From Asterias amurensis (taxonomy: Eukaryota; Echinodermata; Asteroidea; Forcipulatida; Asteriidae), in NCBI RefSeq assembly GCF_032118995.1, contig NC_092665.1:10892512-10956511 (forward strand): a DNA stretch of 64,000 nucleotides, in the 5' to 3' direction. Shown piece after piece: positions 26,327 to 38,550 of this stretch. The number at the start of each line of letters is the position of its first letter. Position 1 is the stretch's first letter. The notes beneath the pieces are model-generated. The model did no database searches and was not told where the DNA came from. It saw only the letters and a list, made by a program, of their open reading frames with translations. Made by a program: the position numbers and the translations under genes.

Positions 26327-28117
26327 GGTAGTGTAACGACACTTGTTCTAAAGGATAACGATCTCCATGGTATTAAGGGGGACCAGATAACTCAAGTTTC
26401 TTCCTCGAAGGAATTGCATCTTTACGCGTGTGGTTTACAGAGTGATGATATTAGGTCAGTTTTCTCCATCGTGGCTGCTGCTGGTAGTGTAACGACACTT
26501 GTTCTAAGGGATAACGATCTCCATTGTATTAAGGGGGACCAGATAAGTCCTGTTTCTTCCTTGAAGAAATTGTATCTAGGTAAGTGTGATATACAGAGTG
26601 ATGATATTGGGTCAGTTTTCTCCATGGTGGCTGCTGCAGGTAGTGTAACGACACTTGTTCTAATGGATAACGATCTCCATGGTATTAAGGGGGACCAGAT
26701 TACTGCTGTTTCTTCCTTGAAGGAATTGCAACTTTACTCGTGTGGTTTACAGAGTGATGATGTTGGGTCAGTTTTCTCCATCGTGGCTGCTGCAGGTAGC
26801 GTAACGACACTTGTTCTAATGGATAACGATCTCCATGGTATTAAGGGGGACCAGATTACTGCTGTTTCTTCCTTGAAGGAATTGCATCTTTACGCGTGTG
26901 GTTTACAGAGTGATGATATTGGGTCAGTTTTCCCCATCGTGGCTGCTGCAGGTAGTGTAACGACACTTGTTCTAAGGGATAACGATTTCCATGGTATTAA
27001 GGGGGACCAGACTACTGCTGTTTCTTCCTTGAATGAATTGTTTCTGAACGCTTGTGGCTTAAAGAGTGATGATATTGGGTCAGTTTTCCCCATCGTGGCT
27101 GCTGCAGGTAGTGTAACGGAACTTGTTCTAATGGATAACGATCTCCATCGTATTAAGGGGGACCAGATAAGTCCTGTTTCTTCCTTGAATGAATTGCAAC
27201 TAGTGAAGTGTGATATACAGAGTGACGATGTTGGGTCAGTTTTCTCCATCGTGGCTGCTGCTGGTAGTGTAACGAGACTTGTTCTAGAGGATAACGATCT
27301 CCATGGTATTAAGGGGGACCAGATAAGTCCTGTTTCTTCCTTGAATGAATTGCAACTAGTAAAGTGTGATATACAGAGTGATGATATTGGGTCAGTTTTC
27401 TCCATCGTGGCTGCTGCTGGTAGTGTAACGACACTTGTTCTAAGGGATAACGATCTCCATGGTATTAAGGGGGACCAGACTACTGCTGTTTCTTCCTTGA
27501 AGAAATTGCATCTTTACGCGTGTGGTTAACAGAGTGATGATGTGGGGTCAGTTTTCTCCATCGTGGCTGCTGCAGTAGTGTAACGACACTTGTTCTAAAG
27601 GATAACGATCTCCATGGTATTAAGGGTGACCAGATTACTGCTGTTTCTTCCTTGAATGTTTTGTTTCTAAACGCTTGTGGCTTAAAGAGTGGTGATATTG
27701 GGTCAGTTTTCTCCATCGTGGCTGCTGCAGGTAGTGTAACGACACTTGTTCTAAAGGATTACGATCTCCATGGTATTAAGGGGTACCAGATAAATCCTGT
27801 TTCTTCCTTGAAGGAATCGCAACTAGTGAAGTGTGATATGCAGAGTGATGATATTCGTGTCTGCTGCAGGTAGTGTAACGAAACTTGTTCTAAAGGATAA
27901 CGATCTCCATGGTGCTTTGGAGACCGGGGACCAGATAGGTCCTGTTTCTTCCTTGGAGATCTTGGATTTGGCTGATTGTGGTCTGCAGAATGATGACTTC
28001 AGGGCATTTTCTCTTGCCCTGAATATGCGAATCAATGGTTCCGCTCTTTTAAGACCAACGGCCACTCACTCCAAAACTTCACATAATCCACACTCCAAAA
28101 AGGAACAAGAAGTGTAA
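26327..28117 (+). pseudogene. LRR-only relic of an NLR gene, about 11 repeat units
   Basis: The sequence starts abruptly at the first base of an LRR unit (GSVTTLVLKDND) and runs through about 11 units of 52 codons. It ends with the same C-terminal cap (GDQIGPVSSLEILDLADC, NDDFRAFSLALNM) as the intact NLR at 41211-52686. No NACHT or Death part precedes it. Decay is clear: a TTA-to-TAA change at 27527-27529 in unit 8, a one-base loss near 27575, and a loss of about 17 bases in unit 10 near 27855. The units differ from each other more than those of the intact gene, mainly at exposed beta-strand positions (HLYACG, YLGKCD, QLYSCG, FLNACG, QLVKCD). The 3' flank is duplicated downstream of the intact gene, so this is a 5'-truncated paralogue. 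Confidence 0.85.
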
Positions 28118-28318
28118 CATTTCGTAACAGTTTGCTGTGTAAAACTGCTGGGTACAAACTTTTTGTACATTTGCCATTTCATGTTCTCAGTAACAAAACG
28201 ACATTTTTTTGTTGTACCCCTCACTCGTTTTATATACAAGGAATATGTAAAACAGTACCCAAAATCGTGTAGGAAATCAAAGCTTCACATCGAGATTTGT
28301 ATAACTTAAGAAGTGGGT

Positions 28319-28748
28319 ATCAAAGGATGTGGGTACTTTTTCAAAGTATTCATAGATTTTCATTAAACTTACAGGGTTTGAAGATAATCATAGTGGAAAG
28401 CTTCCCTTCAAATATAACTAACTGAGGTTCTGTGTTTTTCTAGAAATGTGTAAAACAAGTGACAAAGTTATGTTCGTCTTAAGTGAGACGGAAATTATTT
28501 TAGCATGTAAATCCCCATTATCCAGTTATGGTTATACCAAAAACACAGCATAACTGGTTAATATGCTTTTTTTCATGCTGAAACTGAGACGAAAATTATT
28601 TGTTTTACTCATTTCTCAAAAACTACAGCACCTCAAAGTACAATTTTAAGGGAAGCTTCTATTATCATAGTCTTCGAACTGTGTAAGTTTAATGTAAATC
28701 TGTGGACATTTTGTTTTGTGTTAGGAAAAAAGTACATAGACCCTTTAA
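28319..28748. mobile_element. TTAAAGG(A/G)T MITE, copy A
   Basis: The left end (AAAGGATGTGGGTACTTTTT, then TAGATTTTCATTAAACTTAC) mirrors the right end (GTAAGTTTAATGTAAATCTG, then GTACATAGACCCTTTAA). TTAA closes the right edge. In the orthologous copy at 54872-55284 both edges are TTAA. Confidence 0.75.
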
Positions 28749-29199
28749 TAGCAAAATAATGTGAACCTCGAATACTGTAACTAAAAACGATGCAAATTGC
28801 TCGACATGGGAACATTTTTCCCATTTTGCAGAAATGTGCTCCATATACACTCGTGCACGTCAAAAATCACAACCAAAGGCTGGTGGACGTTATGCTGACA
28901 GTACAGGGCGTTGATGTTTGATGTTCATGGATCCAAAGTTGTGATTATACAGAATTGACAACTGGAGCAATGTTCGCAGCCTCTGATCCATTTACATACT
29001 GCACATTAATTTACAAAAATCAACAACACAATAAGAATCTATAAATATTTGTGGTTATAATGACCATGAGTTGATATTATTGCAATATCATGATCAAATA
29101 AAATGTTTAAAACTACGGAGATATAGTTTGGTATCCTCACCTGTTGAAGATTGTGCAGGAGGTGACCGCCGCGCATCCTCAGCGGGGAGAGATTCAACC
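28749..29199. other. no gene recognised
   Basis: Part of the segmental duplication. It holds the empty site (around 28905-28915) of the hairpin repeat found at 55443-55625 in copy B. Confidence 0.45.
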
Positions 29200-29563
29200 A
29201 AAGGCAGTGGACACTATTGGTAATTATTATTACTCAACCTAATTAGAAGGATAAAACCTTACTTGGTAATGAGTAATGGAGAGCTGTAGTATAAAACATT
29301 GTGAGAAACGGCTCCCTCCGAAGTACTGTAATTTTCGAGAAAGAAGTACTTTTTTACGAATTTGATTTCGAGACCTCGGATTTAGAATTTGAGGTCTGCA
29401 AATCAAGCATCTGAAAGCACACAGCTTCGTGTGACAAGGGTGTTTCTTCTGTCATTATTATCTCGCAACTTCGACGGAGCTCAAATTTTCACAGGCTTGT
29501 TATTTTATGCATTATGTTGAGAAGACTGGTATTTTATCACCAATAGTGTCCAGTGTCTTTTAA
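29200..29563 (+). mobile_element. AAGGCAGTGGACAC MITE
   Basis: Forward copy with both ends; the right end has diverged to CAGTGTCTTTTAA. The equivalent copy B element is 55925-56221, which has lost part of its inside. Confidence 0.75.
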
Positions 29564-29867
29564 CTTTACGTCAATAAAACACTAGACTTGATTCCTGTCT
29601 GTATTAGCCTCGAAGAATGACGTCAGACGTTCACCAGGCTAATAAAGCACAGGCTCCTTAGAACCCGTCCCCGCCTATACTATTAGCAGACATCTTCTCT
29701 TGATGGCCAGGGGTGTGGTCTCGTTAGAGCAGGGGAGAGAGAATAATTTTTATAATGTTAATAATTAACTAAACGTAAAAAAAAATCCTCACATTACCAT
29801 AGAGCAAGGATTCTTTTATGGCTCTTTTTTCTTTTTTTTTTTAATTCAATTAACGTTTTTTATATAA

Positions 29868-30090
29868 TAATAATAATAATATTTATTCGGGCAATCACAT
29901 TTACAAGCACATGTACATGTACATTAAGAATATTTAAGAAAACAAAGTAAAACATCAATGGGCTGCCCAGGAGATCATAAGTATTTACATGTATATATAG
30001 ACCATGTGAACTTTGTTTACAATAAGTGTGACCTTGTAAATTCTTTAGCAAGTCTGGCAGGCAAGATACTGCACTTGTCATAATGGGAAA
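29868..30090 (-). mobile_element. LINE 3' tail fragment
   Basis: An AATAATAAT microsatellite is followed by ATTTATTCGGGCAATCACAT and a run ending with AAGATACTGCACTTGTCATA. This layout fits a reversed CR1/L2-like LINE 3' end. A matching copy lies at 56513-56745 in the duplicate. The call rests on layout only. Confidence 0.4.
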
Positions 30091-30413
30091 GTTGACATTT
30101 TGTGTTAACTTAAGTAGGTCTACTCTGTAAAAAAATAAATAAAATATTTTTATTCCAAATGATTTTTTTTATTGATGTAGGCCCTACGTTGTCTTTATTA
30201 AAGGCGACAATGGTGAAATAAAATAAGAGGGAAACAATTTACAAAATGTATTTTCTGTAATGTGGTAATTTCTTTGAATGTGCAGCGTATATCTCTAAAA
30301 TAACAAAATTAGAAAGCGTTAAAGAAACAAGTATAGCAAATAAGCGGAGCAACAAAGCAATCACTAGTCATGGTCCAAGACGTGACTATATCTTGTCACG
30401 TGACTATCTTGGT

Positions 30414-31815
30414 TTTGCAAGAGTACGGATGCAGATGCAGATACTGATGTGTGACGTCGACACTTTGTGTGTTCACGTGACGCGTATCGGCGACTATCGT
30501 ATTTTGCATACACGTTAGCAAAAAAAAACCATTTCCCACGAAATTGCTTTCACTGGTATCATGCTTGATACAGATAGACATTGTTAGTCATTTGCAAGCA
30601 AAACGATGAGAAAATGCAGTGTATAAAACACGGTCTCTATCGCATCGGTCATGTTTGTCAGGAAAAAACTCATGATGAATGCGAGCGCACTCAAGTGAAA
30701 CGTACCTATAGTTTGCGAAACAAAATCCAAAGCGGCTGACGTGTGAACGGATATAGCCTTGATCAAGGCGCTCCAGCCAGCCGCAACCTGCAAAATCCCA
30801 GTCCCCATCCCTGAATTCCGCCAGCGCACCCCCCATACATAACACACAGCGTGCATATAACACGTGTGCATACACGTACGGTACATGAGTACTTTCTAAA
30901 AGTAGCCACACACACGCGGTTGAAGACACGACCGCACTCATGACTACACTATACTGTTCTCGCTGTACAACAGCCTTGCTCAAGGCAGTCGCATTATTCG
31001 CTCCGAAAATACGCCGCTGTAAACACACCCGTATACCCTGTGCGTGCGATCACACCGCATGACCCACCCGTATACACACTGTCACATCGTACGAATACTG
31101 TGCACACAAGTTATCCGCACTCGTACAACTAACCGCATGCGGAGGCCGTCCGGGTTTAATGTGTTGTATTGAAAAATTTCCACAAGTGGAAAAAAACGGG
31201 GGGGGGGGCTCTCGGAGATGCTAGTATGCAGTCCATGAATATGTATCTTTCGTCAGACCTATCAGACAACACAGGATGTGAGGCAAATGAATTATTCATT
31301 TTGACGTCCAATCACGCACGCCTTTCATGCTCGCTGAGCGTCCGTGGTGGTGGTGTGTGATGTAGACATGTCTCGTCTTTCGCGGGCATTATGGTAATGA
31401 GCTGACCATGGGAACTCTTCGCTTGTTATAGTAATGAGGTCAGTGGCTTCAACACAGACCCTACAAGGCTGTCGGCCTAACGGCCTCCGCATGCGGATAG
31501 TGTACGGGGGCATCGTGTCGTGCGATGTTACGCACAGTGAATACGGGTGGGTTTTTATACAGCGGCGGTCTTTTTTTCGGAGTGAATAATTCGACTGCCT
31601 TGAGCAAGGCTATGAGCAAGGCTAGCTGTACAATGTACAGTGTACTGCACATACAATGTATACGTTGTTCGTGTATACACTGCGTGCAGTTTTTGTTGCC
31701 GAATCGTGCCGCGCACCGGGCCGGGGCACACTACGCCAACAGCCTTGAATCAAGGCTAGAACGGATATAGTTATCATATCCGTATCTGTATCTGTATCCG
31801 CACGCTTGCGAAACC
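30414..31815. mobile_element. 1.4-kb imperfect long inverted-repeat element, copy A
   Basis: The left arm (GCAAGAGTACGGATGCAGAT, GGATATAGCCTTGATCAAGG, GCCTTGCTCAAGGCAGTCG, CTCCGAAAATACGCCGCTGT, CCGCATGCGGAGGCCGT) recurs as reverse complement in the right arm: ACGGCCTCCGCATGCGG at 31480-31498, CGACTGCCTTGAGCAAGGC at 31591-31609, and GTATCCGCACGCTTGC near 31795-31810. The centre is about 320 bases. Each arm carries mirrored GCCTTG..CAAGGC words. The arms encode nothing clear. It is likely a fold-back DNA transposon, though a divergent regulatory region cannot be ruled out. Confidence 0.6.
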
Positions 31816-32455
31816 TCTACTCGTGAAAACCCGACAGAGGGCCTGCTCTCCGTTCTAGTGGGTGCACCAAACTCAACAAGTCCCATCATAATTCCAATGC
31901 TAAAAATATTCAAAAATTCTCAAAAAATAGTTTAAGTCTGACCCCCAAAAGGCGTTATTATAAAAGATATTAAGGACAAACCAAAAAGTGATAATCTTGG
32001 CACGCGAACATTTTGTCGATTCTGAGGTTTAGTGCACCATAATTAATCGGCATGGCTGTTGTGCACCACACTAATTAACTATTGGCCGTCTTTCATGGGC
32101 CAAGCTCATATCATAATGTGTATGCCCCAAACATCTTTTGAAATAGCGTTTTGGGGGTCAAACAAATTAATAGATAGTGCATGGTAATCTGGGGGCTCTA
32201 CTGTGCTTCAACTTTTGAGGAGATTTGATAATATAGTTGGTACTATTTCGCTTGGAAATGGGAGGATATGCTTCAAGAAGTCGGTTTCAAAAAAAGAAAA
32301 AAACACGGGTGTGTTTTTGTTTTACATGTAGTGCCCCCGAACTTTTTAAAGTATACTGTCGACCCGCTCGACCCCGTCGCTTCATTGGTTTGGCTTTCAT
32401 ATAAATGCATACCAAAATGGTAGCAGAAACTGAGAAACCCAAAGTTGTAAGTATG
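31816..32455. other. no gene recognised
   Basis: Part of the segmental duplication, nearly identical to 60056-60693. I see no gene or element with clear ends. Confidence 0.4.
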
Positions 32456-32720
32456 GGTACGTTCGATTAGCTTCCCTGAGTCGACCCCAAGCGGTGCTCA
32501 CTCGGGTGGGAGCCCCTGATGACAATTAAGAGCTAATCGAACGATCACACTCGCCCTCTCGTGGTGACATCATGCACCTCGGGTCACCCCCAAGTGACCC
32601 ACTCCACAAGCAGGGAACTTAGGTCTGACCCGGGTGAGCCCCTGGAATGAAGTCAAAGCTATTCGAACGCACCGGGGCAGACCGGGGTTGACCCAGGGAA
32701 TTCGCTAATCGAACGCACCC
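32456..32720 (+). repeat. CGTTCGATTAGC-type repeat, uninterrupted
   Basis: It starts at GGTACGTTCGATTAGCTTCC and ends with CGCTAATCGAACGCACCC. The ends mirror each other (CGTTCGATTAGC and GCTAATCGAACG). It is the intact reference for the interrupted copy at 11748-12385. Confidence 0.7.
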
Positions 32721-32884
32721 TAAGAGAAACTCGTGGCGAGTCGCCATTGCGTGGTCTCCCCTTCCTGTCGTTAATTGGAATAACGACTCTACTACGAAAC
32801 TATTCAAGCCATAAAAGGCCTTGGGAAAAAAGACTTATCCATTTCATTCATTCGCAAATTTTCTACACGGATTCGTAGAATTCT

Positions 32885-33262
32885 TACAGTGGATCATTAC
32901 TCAAAATAATTATTAGCATACAACCTTTGGTAACGAGTAATGGGGAGAGGTTGATAGTATAAAACATTGTGAGAAACTTCTCCCTCTGAAGTGACATAGT
33001 TTTCGAGAAAGAAGTAATTTTCAACACAAATTTGATTTCGAGACCTCAAGTTTAGAATTTGAGGTCTCGAAATCAAGCATCTGAAAGCACACAACAACTT
33101 CGTGTATAAACAAGGGTGTTTTTTCTTTCATTTATTATCTCGCAACTTTGACTACCAATTAAGCTCGAATTTCCACAGGTTTGATATTTTTTGCATATGT
33201 TGAGATACACCAAGTGAGAGGACTAGTCTTTTACAATTACCAAAAGTGTCCAGTATCTTTAA
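32885..33262 (+). mobile_element. AAGGCAGTGGACAC MITE, left end lost
   Basis: It begins at ACAGTGGATCATTACTCAAA and ends with AGTGTCCAGTATCTTTAA. The same left-end change is seen in the copy at 61121-61500, so it predates the segmental duplication. Confidence 0.75.
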
Positions 33263-34718
33263 ACCAAATTTGTAAAGAACTTGAACAAAATTTTCTGATA
33301 AATCATCATAGTGATGCGATCGAGGCCTAGGCCTATCAGAACTCCATTCATTAACATAGTACTTGGGGTTGTGATACTGCTCCTCAGAACAATATCATAA
33401 CGATTTACTCAATACAAAGACTCACGGAAGACGATTTGTTGTTAAGTCAACTTGACCCGGAAATAGGTAATGTGTTGTGCATGGGCGTCGTTATCACTAG
33501 TTAGTAAACAGCAACAATAAAATTATCGGGCTGTTTGCCTACCCAAAGTGACGACAGAAAAACTCACACGGTAGAATTGTAAGTACAATTAAATAAATTT
33601 AATAAATAAACAATGCAAAATAATAAACATATACATGATCAATTCTGTTTCATCCCTCACAATCCCCATAAAATCCAGGCTACCTTACTGGAGTTGGACC
33701 CCGTAGTATTTGTTGCGGCCAAGTATACTAATAACACAAGGCTTTAACAACACAATTGGTCACACAATACAAAGGAATTACACTTGTCTTTGCTGTTGTT
33801 GTAACCAAAACACAATAATAAAAGTATTGGCTCGGCAGACCCGGTACCCGTTAATTGTTGGTTATACCAAGTATATTAAGGATACAAGGCTTAACCCAAA
33901 CATCGATCCCACAAAAAATATTTAAGCACAATAATATATTATAAATTAATGAAATACCATCACCACAGTATCCTAGTTATAGTTCATTTCGGTATTCAGT
34001 TCATCTTCATCCAAAAGATACTTGCGAGGTTCGCTGTCTGTCCTCAAATTATCACAAAACACATGCAGCACACAGCCACAGTTCACATGGTGGTAGCCCG
34101 ACTACTCGGTCGCCTCTAGCGCCCTCAACGGTAATGGCTTCAAGGGGTGTCCTCTGTCTCAGCATGCAACCCGTTTGCCAATCCCCACGTAAAAGCCGTC
34201 TAAGAAAAGAGAACAATAATATACCATAACCAGTTACTTAGCCCTAGCTTTATAAACACTAAAATCTTGTGAACCACATCGGGTGGTGCCCCTCCGTTTT
34301 ACAGTACACACAATATCTATTAAATCACAACCTTATATATACATAATAACACAATGAAATAAATCAACTTACTGTTTATCATCTCAAGATGATCGCAAAA
34401 GCAAAACCGGCACAAAACTTGGGCAAAACCAAACACGCAGCAATACAAAATGCTGGCCGGCTTCTCAGTCGACTGTCACAAGGCTTCTCTGTCCCCTTGC
34501 AAAACACACATTTCCACACTCCACTATTACACCCTACTAGTACCCCCATATTACATAATACAAGAAAAGGGTGGTTAATGACCTGAAGTACCAAATAAAG
34601 GCAACATATTACAAGGAGTAGTGAATAATCTATCCACTAGTGTAGACACTCTGATCTAAGAGAGGGGTATAAGAAACTCTATCGATAATTAGTATACAAA
34701 TAGGAGAGCATTGTCACA
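33263..34718. other. no gene recognised
   Basis: AT-rich, nearly identical to 61501-62931 in copy B. It includes TATTAAGGATACAAGGCTTA and the block GCGCCCTCAACGGTAATGGC. It is repeat-like in feel but I cannot classify it and see no exon. Confidence 0.4.
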
Positions 34719-34880
34719 GCCCTTTTCGAAACCACGGCTTCGGCTTCGGATTCTACTGGGCTCACGGTCCGAAACCCTGAGCGCGTATACGCAAAGCACG
34801 CGCAAATTATAAACAACCGGCGAGGCCAAGCTAGCCCGCTAAGCCGAATCCAAAGCCGAAGCCGTCGTTTCGAAAAGGGC
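34719..34880. mobile_element. short MITE with GCCCTTTTCGAAAC ends, copy A
   Basis: The left end GCCCTTTTCGAAACCACGGC and TTCGGCTTCGGATTC mirror the right end GAATCCAAAGCCGAAGCCG and TCGTTTCGAAAAGGGC. It is about 162 bases long and non-coding. Confidence 0.75.
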
Positions 34881-35037
34881 CTATGGTTCTCATCACGTGG
34901 ATAAAAACAAGCAATTCAACGGAGCTCTCGTAGGCTACAACGAGATCTCGCGTAAAACCATGACTCTATAAAAAGAAGCATTACATCATGCTCAACGGGA
35001 CTCGGGATCCGGGTCAACTCCAATCTGACCCGGGAGT

Positions 35038-35376
35038 TTAAAGGCAGTGGACACTATTGGTAATTACTCAAAATAATTATTAGCATAAAACTTTTCTTGG
35101 TGACGAGTAATGGGGAGAGGTTGATGGTTTAAAACATTGTGAGAAACGGCTCCCTTTGAAGTGCCATAGTTTTCGAATTTGATTTCGAGACCTCAGATTT
35201 AGAACTTGAGGTCTCAAAATCAACCATCTAAACGCACACAACTTTTTGTGACAAGGGTTATCTCGCAACTTCGATGACCGATTGAGCTCAAATTTTCACA
35301 GGTTCGTGTTATTTTATGCAACACCAATTATGCAAGCTAGTCTTTGACAATTACCAATAGTGTCCACTGCCTTTAA
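35038..35376 (+). mobile_element. AAGGCAGTGGACAC MITE, both TTAA edges
   Basis: It has TTAA at 35038-35041 and at 35373-35376, and the mirrored ends are well kept. The middle is shorter than in other copies. Confidence 0.85.
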
Positions 35377-36765
35377 TAGCACATCTGGGAAAATTTAGAC
35401 TCAAATGATCATCAAACGTGGTCACGGTGATAGAGAAGGAAAGGAAAAACACCATTTAATCATGCACAAACCTTGCTTTCAGATGAATCCCAATTGATGA
35501 CGACCCGAGAGATTCCCTCAAAAAAAACTTTTTAGGGTTCAAATCCATTTTTGTATGAGACAAGATCTTGTGCATGGAAACGTTTCTCAGGTGTTTTTCC
35601 ATTAACGGAAAAACAGCAAGATCATTGTCAGTGATATCTCAACTTTTGAAATGAATTTTGTCACGTTGGGTAACGATAGACCTAACGTTCACAAAGTGTT
35701 CACACTTATACAAGGATCAATCAATCTACGGGTTTAAAAAAATAACTGAAACATTAGACCCCCTTACAACGTTTGTATTTATTAAATCAGATATGATGCG
35801 ATTTTAATCACCGGCCTGCGCTTGTTCCTATTTGCAAACCCAAACAGTTCCTTATATAGTCATGTCGGCAATGGACAATAAACATAATTGTGATGTAAAT
35901 TTCAAACTTACCTAGTAGGTATTGTGGACCTGTAGGTTTTCTATACTGCATGAACTGGGGGTACGTGCGCGGGTTTGGGTTTACGCCCATTTATGTAAAG
36001 TAGCCCATCGTTAACGGTTAGAGGCAAGAGAGGTATACGGAATAAACGACAAGCCCACACTCGCGGTAGCAGATCTGAGCTGTCCAGTACGACCATGGAG
36101 CTATATAACGATGTAAATGTTTTAATTTAAATACGACACGAGGCGTTTTCGACCAACGTTTAAGTCAGAAAATTTCCAAGAGTAGCCTGTTGATTACGTA
36201 AGAACGCAGAAGGGACATGGTGAATTACTGTTCAAAGTTGGCAACAAGTTTACTTTATATGGTGTCGTGTATGGCGGCCTGGTTGATAGCAGGGGAGAGT
36301 GTCACCTACGCTGTATGACTGACTCAGTCACTCTATTTCAACGGCAGCTTTTACTAGCTAAAGGTAAATGAGTCACGTTCTTAAGATCATAAAGTACCAA
36401 TAGAACCAAATTACTTAATTCAAATTAATCACAAGTTCGTACTATTAAAGTTACACATTGTTATTACAACTATTGTGAATGGAAATGGATAAAACATGTT
36501 TCTTAATTTTCCTACTTTCCGATTTTAGTAAAACTGGGATTAAAGAACAAATTGTCTTTTCGATTGGACCCTTTCAGTATAAACAGTACTGTCCAAGGCC
36601 CACACTTCGTGCATCACAAGTTCTATATAAAATAACAAACCTGTGAACATTTAGACTCAATCGGTCATCGGAGTCGGGAGAAAATAACGGGAAAACCCAC
36701 CCTTGTATCCGCACGATTCGCCGTGTCATGACATGATTGTGTTTCAAATAAATCCGTAATTCTCG
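35377..36765. other. no gene recognised
   Basis: The segmental duplication with 63589-64000 can be followed to about 35796. The rest is unique within the window. I see no exon. Confidence 0.4.
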
Positions 36766-36937
36766 ATTTCGAGAACTGATATTATTTTACTGTTTTCTCA
36801 AAAAGTAAAGCATTTCATGGACTAATAATATTTCAAGAGAAGTCTTTCACCACTACCTTCCGTAAACCCTGTAAGTTATTTGTAAATCTGTGAACTTTTA
36901 TTTTGTTTTCTGTACCGAAAGGGTCCAATGGCTTTAA
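36766..36937. repeat. fragment related to the TTAAAGG(A/G)T MITE
   Basis: It contains CTCAAAAAGTAAAGCATTTC, CTGTAAGTTATTTGTAAATC and GGGTCCAATGGCTTTAA, resembling the right half of 28319-28748. It is diverged. Confidence 0.45.
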
Positions 36938-37520
36938 ACCGATGATTCGAATTTATTGTGCAATAAGTTCCAAAACCTTTTCCACATCAAACCTACTGCA
37001 GTGACGGTGTTTACAATTGACTTTTCATTTGGGGTTGGGCAATCCTGCCTGCAGGACGACCCATCAGGGTCCAAAAGGTACACCCCCAACGTCCCCTCAG
37101 ATAAAGTAAAGTTTGTTTGAAACAAAATAAATTGTCATGTGCGTTAATACAGCGTTATTTTGATGAAAATGTTATATACGACGAATGTAATCCACTTGGT
37201 CCGCGAATAAACTCTAAACATTAATAACAAACCTCATTGCTCAAATTTATAAGCACTGCCGTGCATGCTGTATCCATAAAAGTATACCTTTGGTACAGAC
37301 TCCACAAATTAGTGACCATTAAAAAAAAACCTTATAGGTGAAGATAATACACCCTGGCAAAACCGTCATGGCCCACATTGGACTCTGGCGCTGCAGTCGA
37401 GCGAATTTGTCATTCTTTGGCTGTACAAACTTAGGATTACTGTTTTATTCTAATTTGGAAAATAAACCTAAAAGTTTTCGCTCCTCCCCTTTTGAAAACC
37501 CTGAATCTGTCTTTGAAGAT
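36938..37520. other. no gene recognised
   Basis: Short open frames lack any domain signal. Confidence 0.35.
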
Positions 37521-37529
37521 GCCTTCTGA

Positions 37530-37790
37530 TTATGCCTTTGAACGTGGCAACATTTGGAACAGGCCCTATAGGACAATTTAAGTCTAATTTAAAGACACAC
37601 CTTTTTGTTGAATAACTTTATTCTTTGTATGTATTTCGTAGTTCTTTCTGTATTTTCTGTATTTTTGTCTTCAACAGTCTTGGTAACTCTTTCACTTTCC
37701 AACAGCGCTTTTAGACTTCATTGTAGTTTTGCGATAAATTAAAACTGTTCATATTGTTGTTCTTAATATTATATAAAACTATAATAATCA
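37530..37790 (+). mobile_element. LINE 3' end fragment
   Basis: In one plus-strand frame, GQFKSNLKTHLFVE is the typical last piece of CR1/L2-like reverse transcriptases (compare FKSLLKTYLL at 5670-5703). An AT-rich 3' tail follows. Only the C-terminal piece and tail remain. Confidence 0.5.
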
Positions 37791-38152
37791 ACCTGTAGTA
37801 TAAAGTGTAGATGTATAAAATAAAATTAGCCTGTGAAAATGTCATGATCGCATTTTTGAGATATCGATCGCCCAAAAACTCCGGAGCGAATCATATTACC
37901 GGGAAGGATAAAACTCCTATAGGAATACACAATCTAAGAAGCGTGATGGCGGTATACGCTTCTATAATTTTAAGTTTTTAGAGGATAAAATGTGATCATC
38001 TTTTTCCATAACTGCAGTATAGAGCCTATACTTCAAAGTGACATGTTTCTTAAAATACATCGTACTATCCAAAATGGCTGTATCTCTTACCACGTAAGAT
38101 TTTTTTAGTTTTGCCAGTAATTTTCAACCTGACACGTCACCGTTACTGGCAT

Positions 38153-38550
38153 TAAAGACACTGGACACTATTGGTAATTGTGAAAGACTAGTCTTCACAG
38201 TTGGTGTATCTCAACATATGCATGAAATAACACACATTTTTGAGCTTAATCGGACATTTGAGCTTAATCGGACGTCGAAGTTGTGAGATAATAATGAAAA
38301 GGAAAAACACCCTTGAAACACGAAGTTTGTGCGCTTTCAGATGCTTGATTTTGATACATCAAATTCTAAATCTGAGGTCTCGAAATCAAATTTGTGGAAA
38401 ATTGCTTCTTTCTCGAAACTACATTACTTCAGAGGGAGCCGTTTTTCACATTGTTTTATACTATCAACCTCTCCCCATTACTCGTTACCACGAAAGGTTT
38501 TATGCTAATAATTATTTTGAGTAATTACCAATAGTGTCCACTGCCTTTAA
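38153..38550 (-). mobile_element. AAGGCAGTGGACAC MITE, reversed, full length
   Basis: TTAA lies at 38153-38156 and 38547-38550. The mirrored ends and the hairpin around GAGGTCTCGAAATC are all present. It is the best full-length copy in reverse orientation. Confidence 0.85.

Larger units (their letters stand above)
27900..35796 (+). repeat. segmental duplication, copy A
   Basis: From the C-terminal LRR cap onward, this stretch matches 52490 to the window end in the same order. By eye the similarity is highest from about 30130 to 35796, with only scattered differences. Copy B carries insertions that copy A lacks: the block 52775-54721, the hairpin repeat 55443-55625 and the block 56752-58340. 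Copy A diverges from copy B's known part only because the window ends there. Confidence 0.85.

Noticed and set aside
26890-27405. 171-codon minus-strand frame over the LRR relic
   Set aside because: Same effect as above; it repeats the antisense of LRR units and has no signal of its own.
33263-34718. Possible LTR-like or retroelement fragment
   Set aside because: I see no paired terminal repeat, primer site or coding domain, so I left it unclassified.
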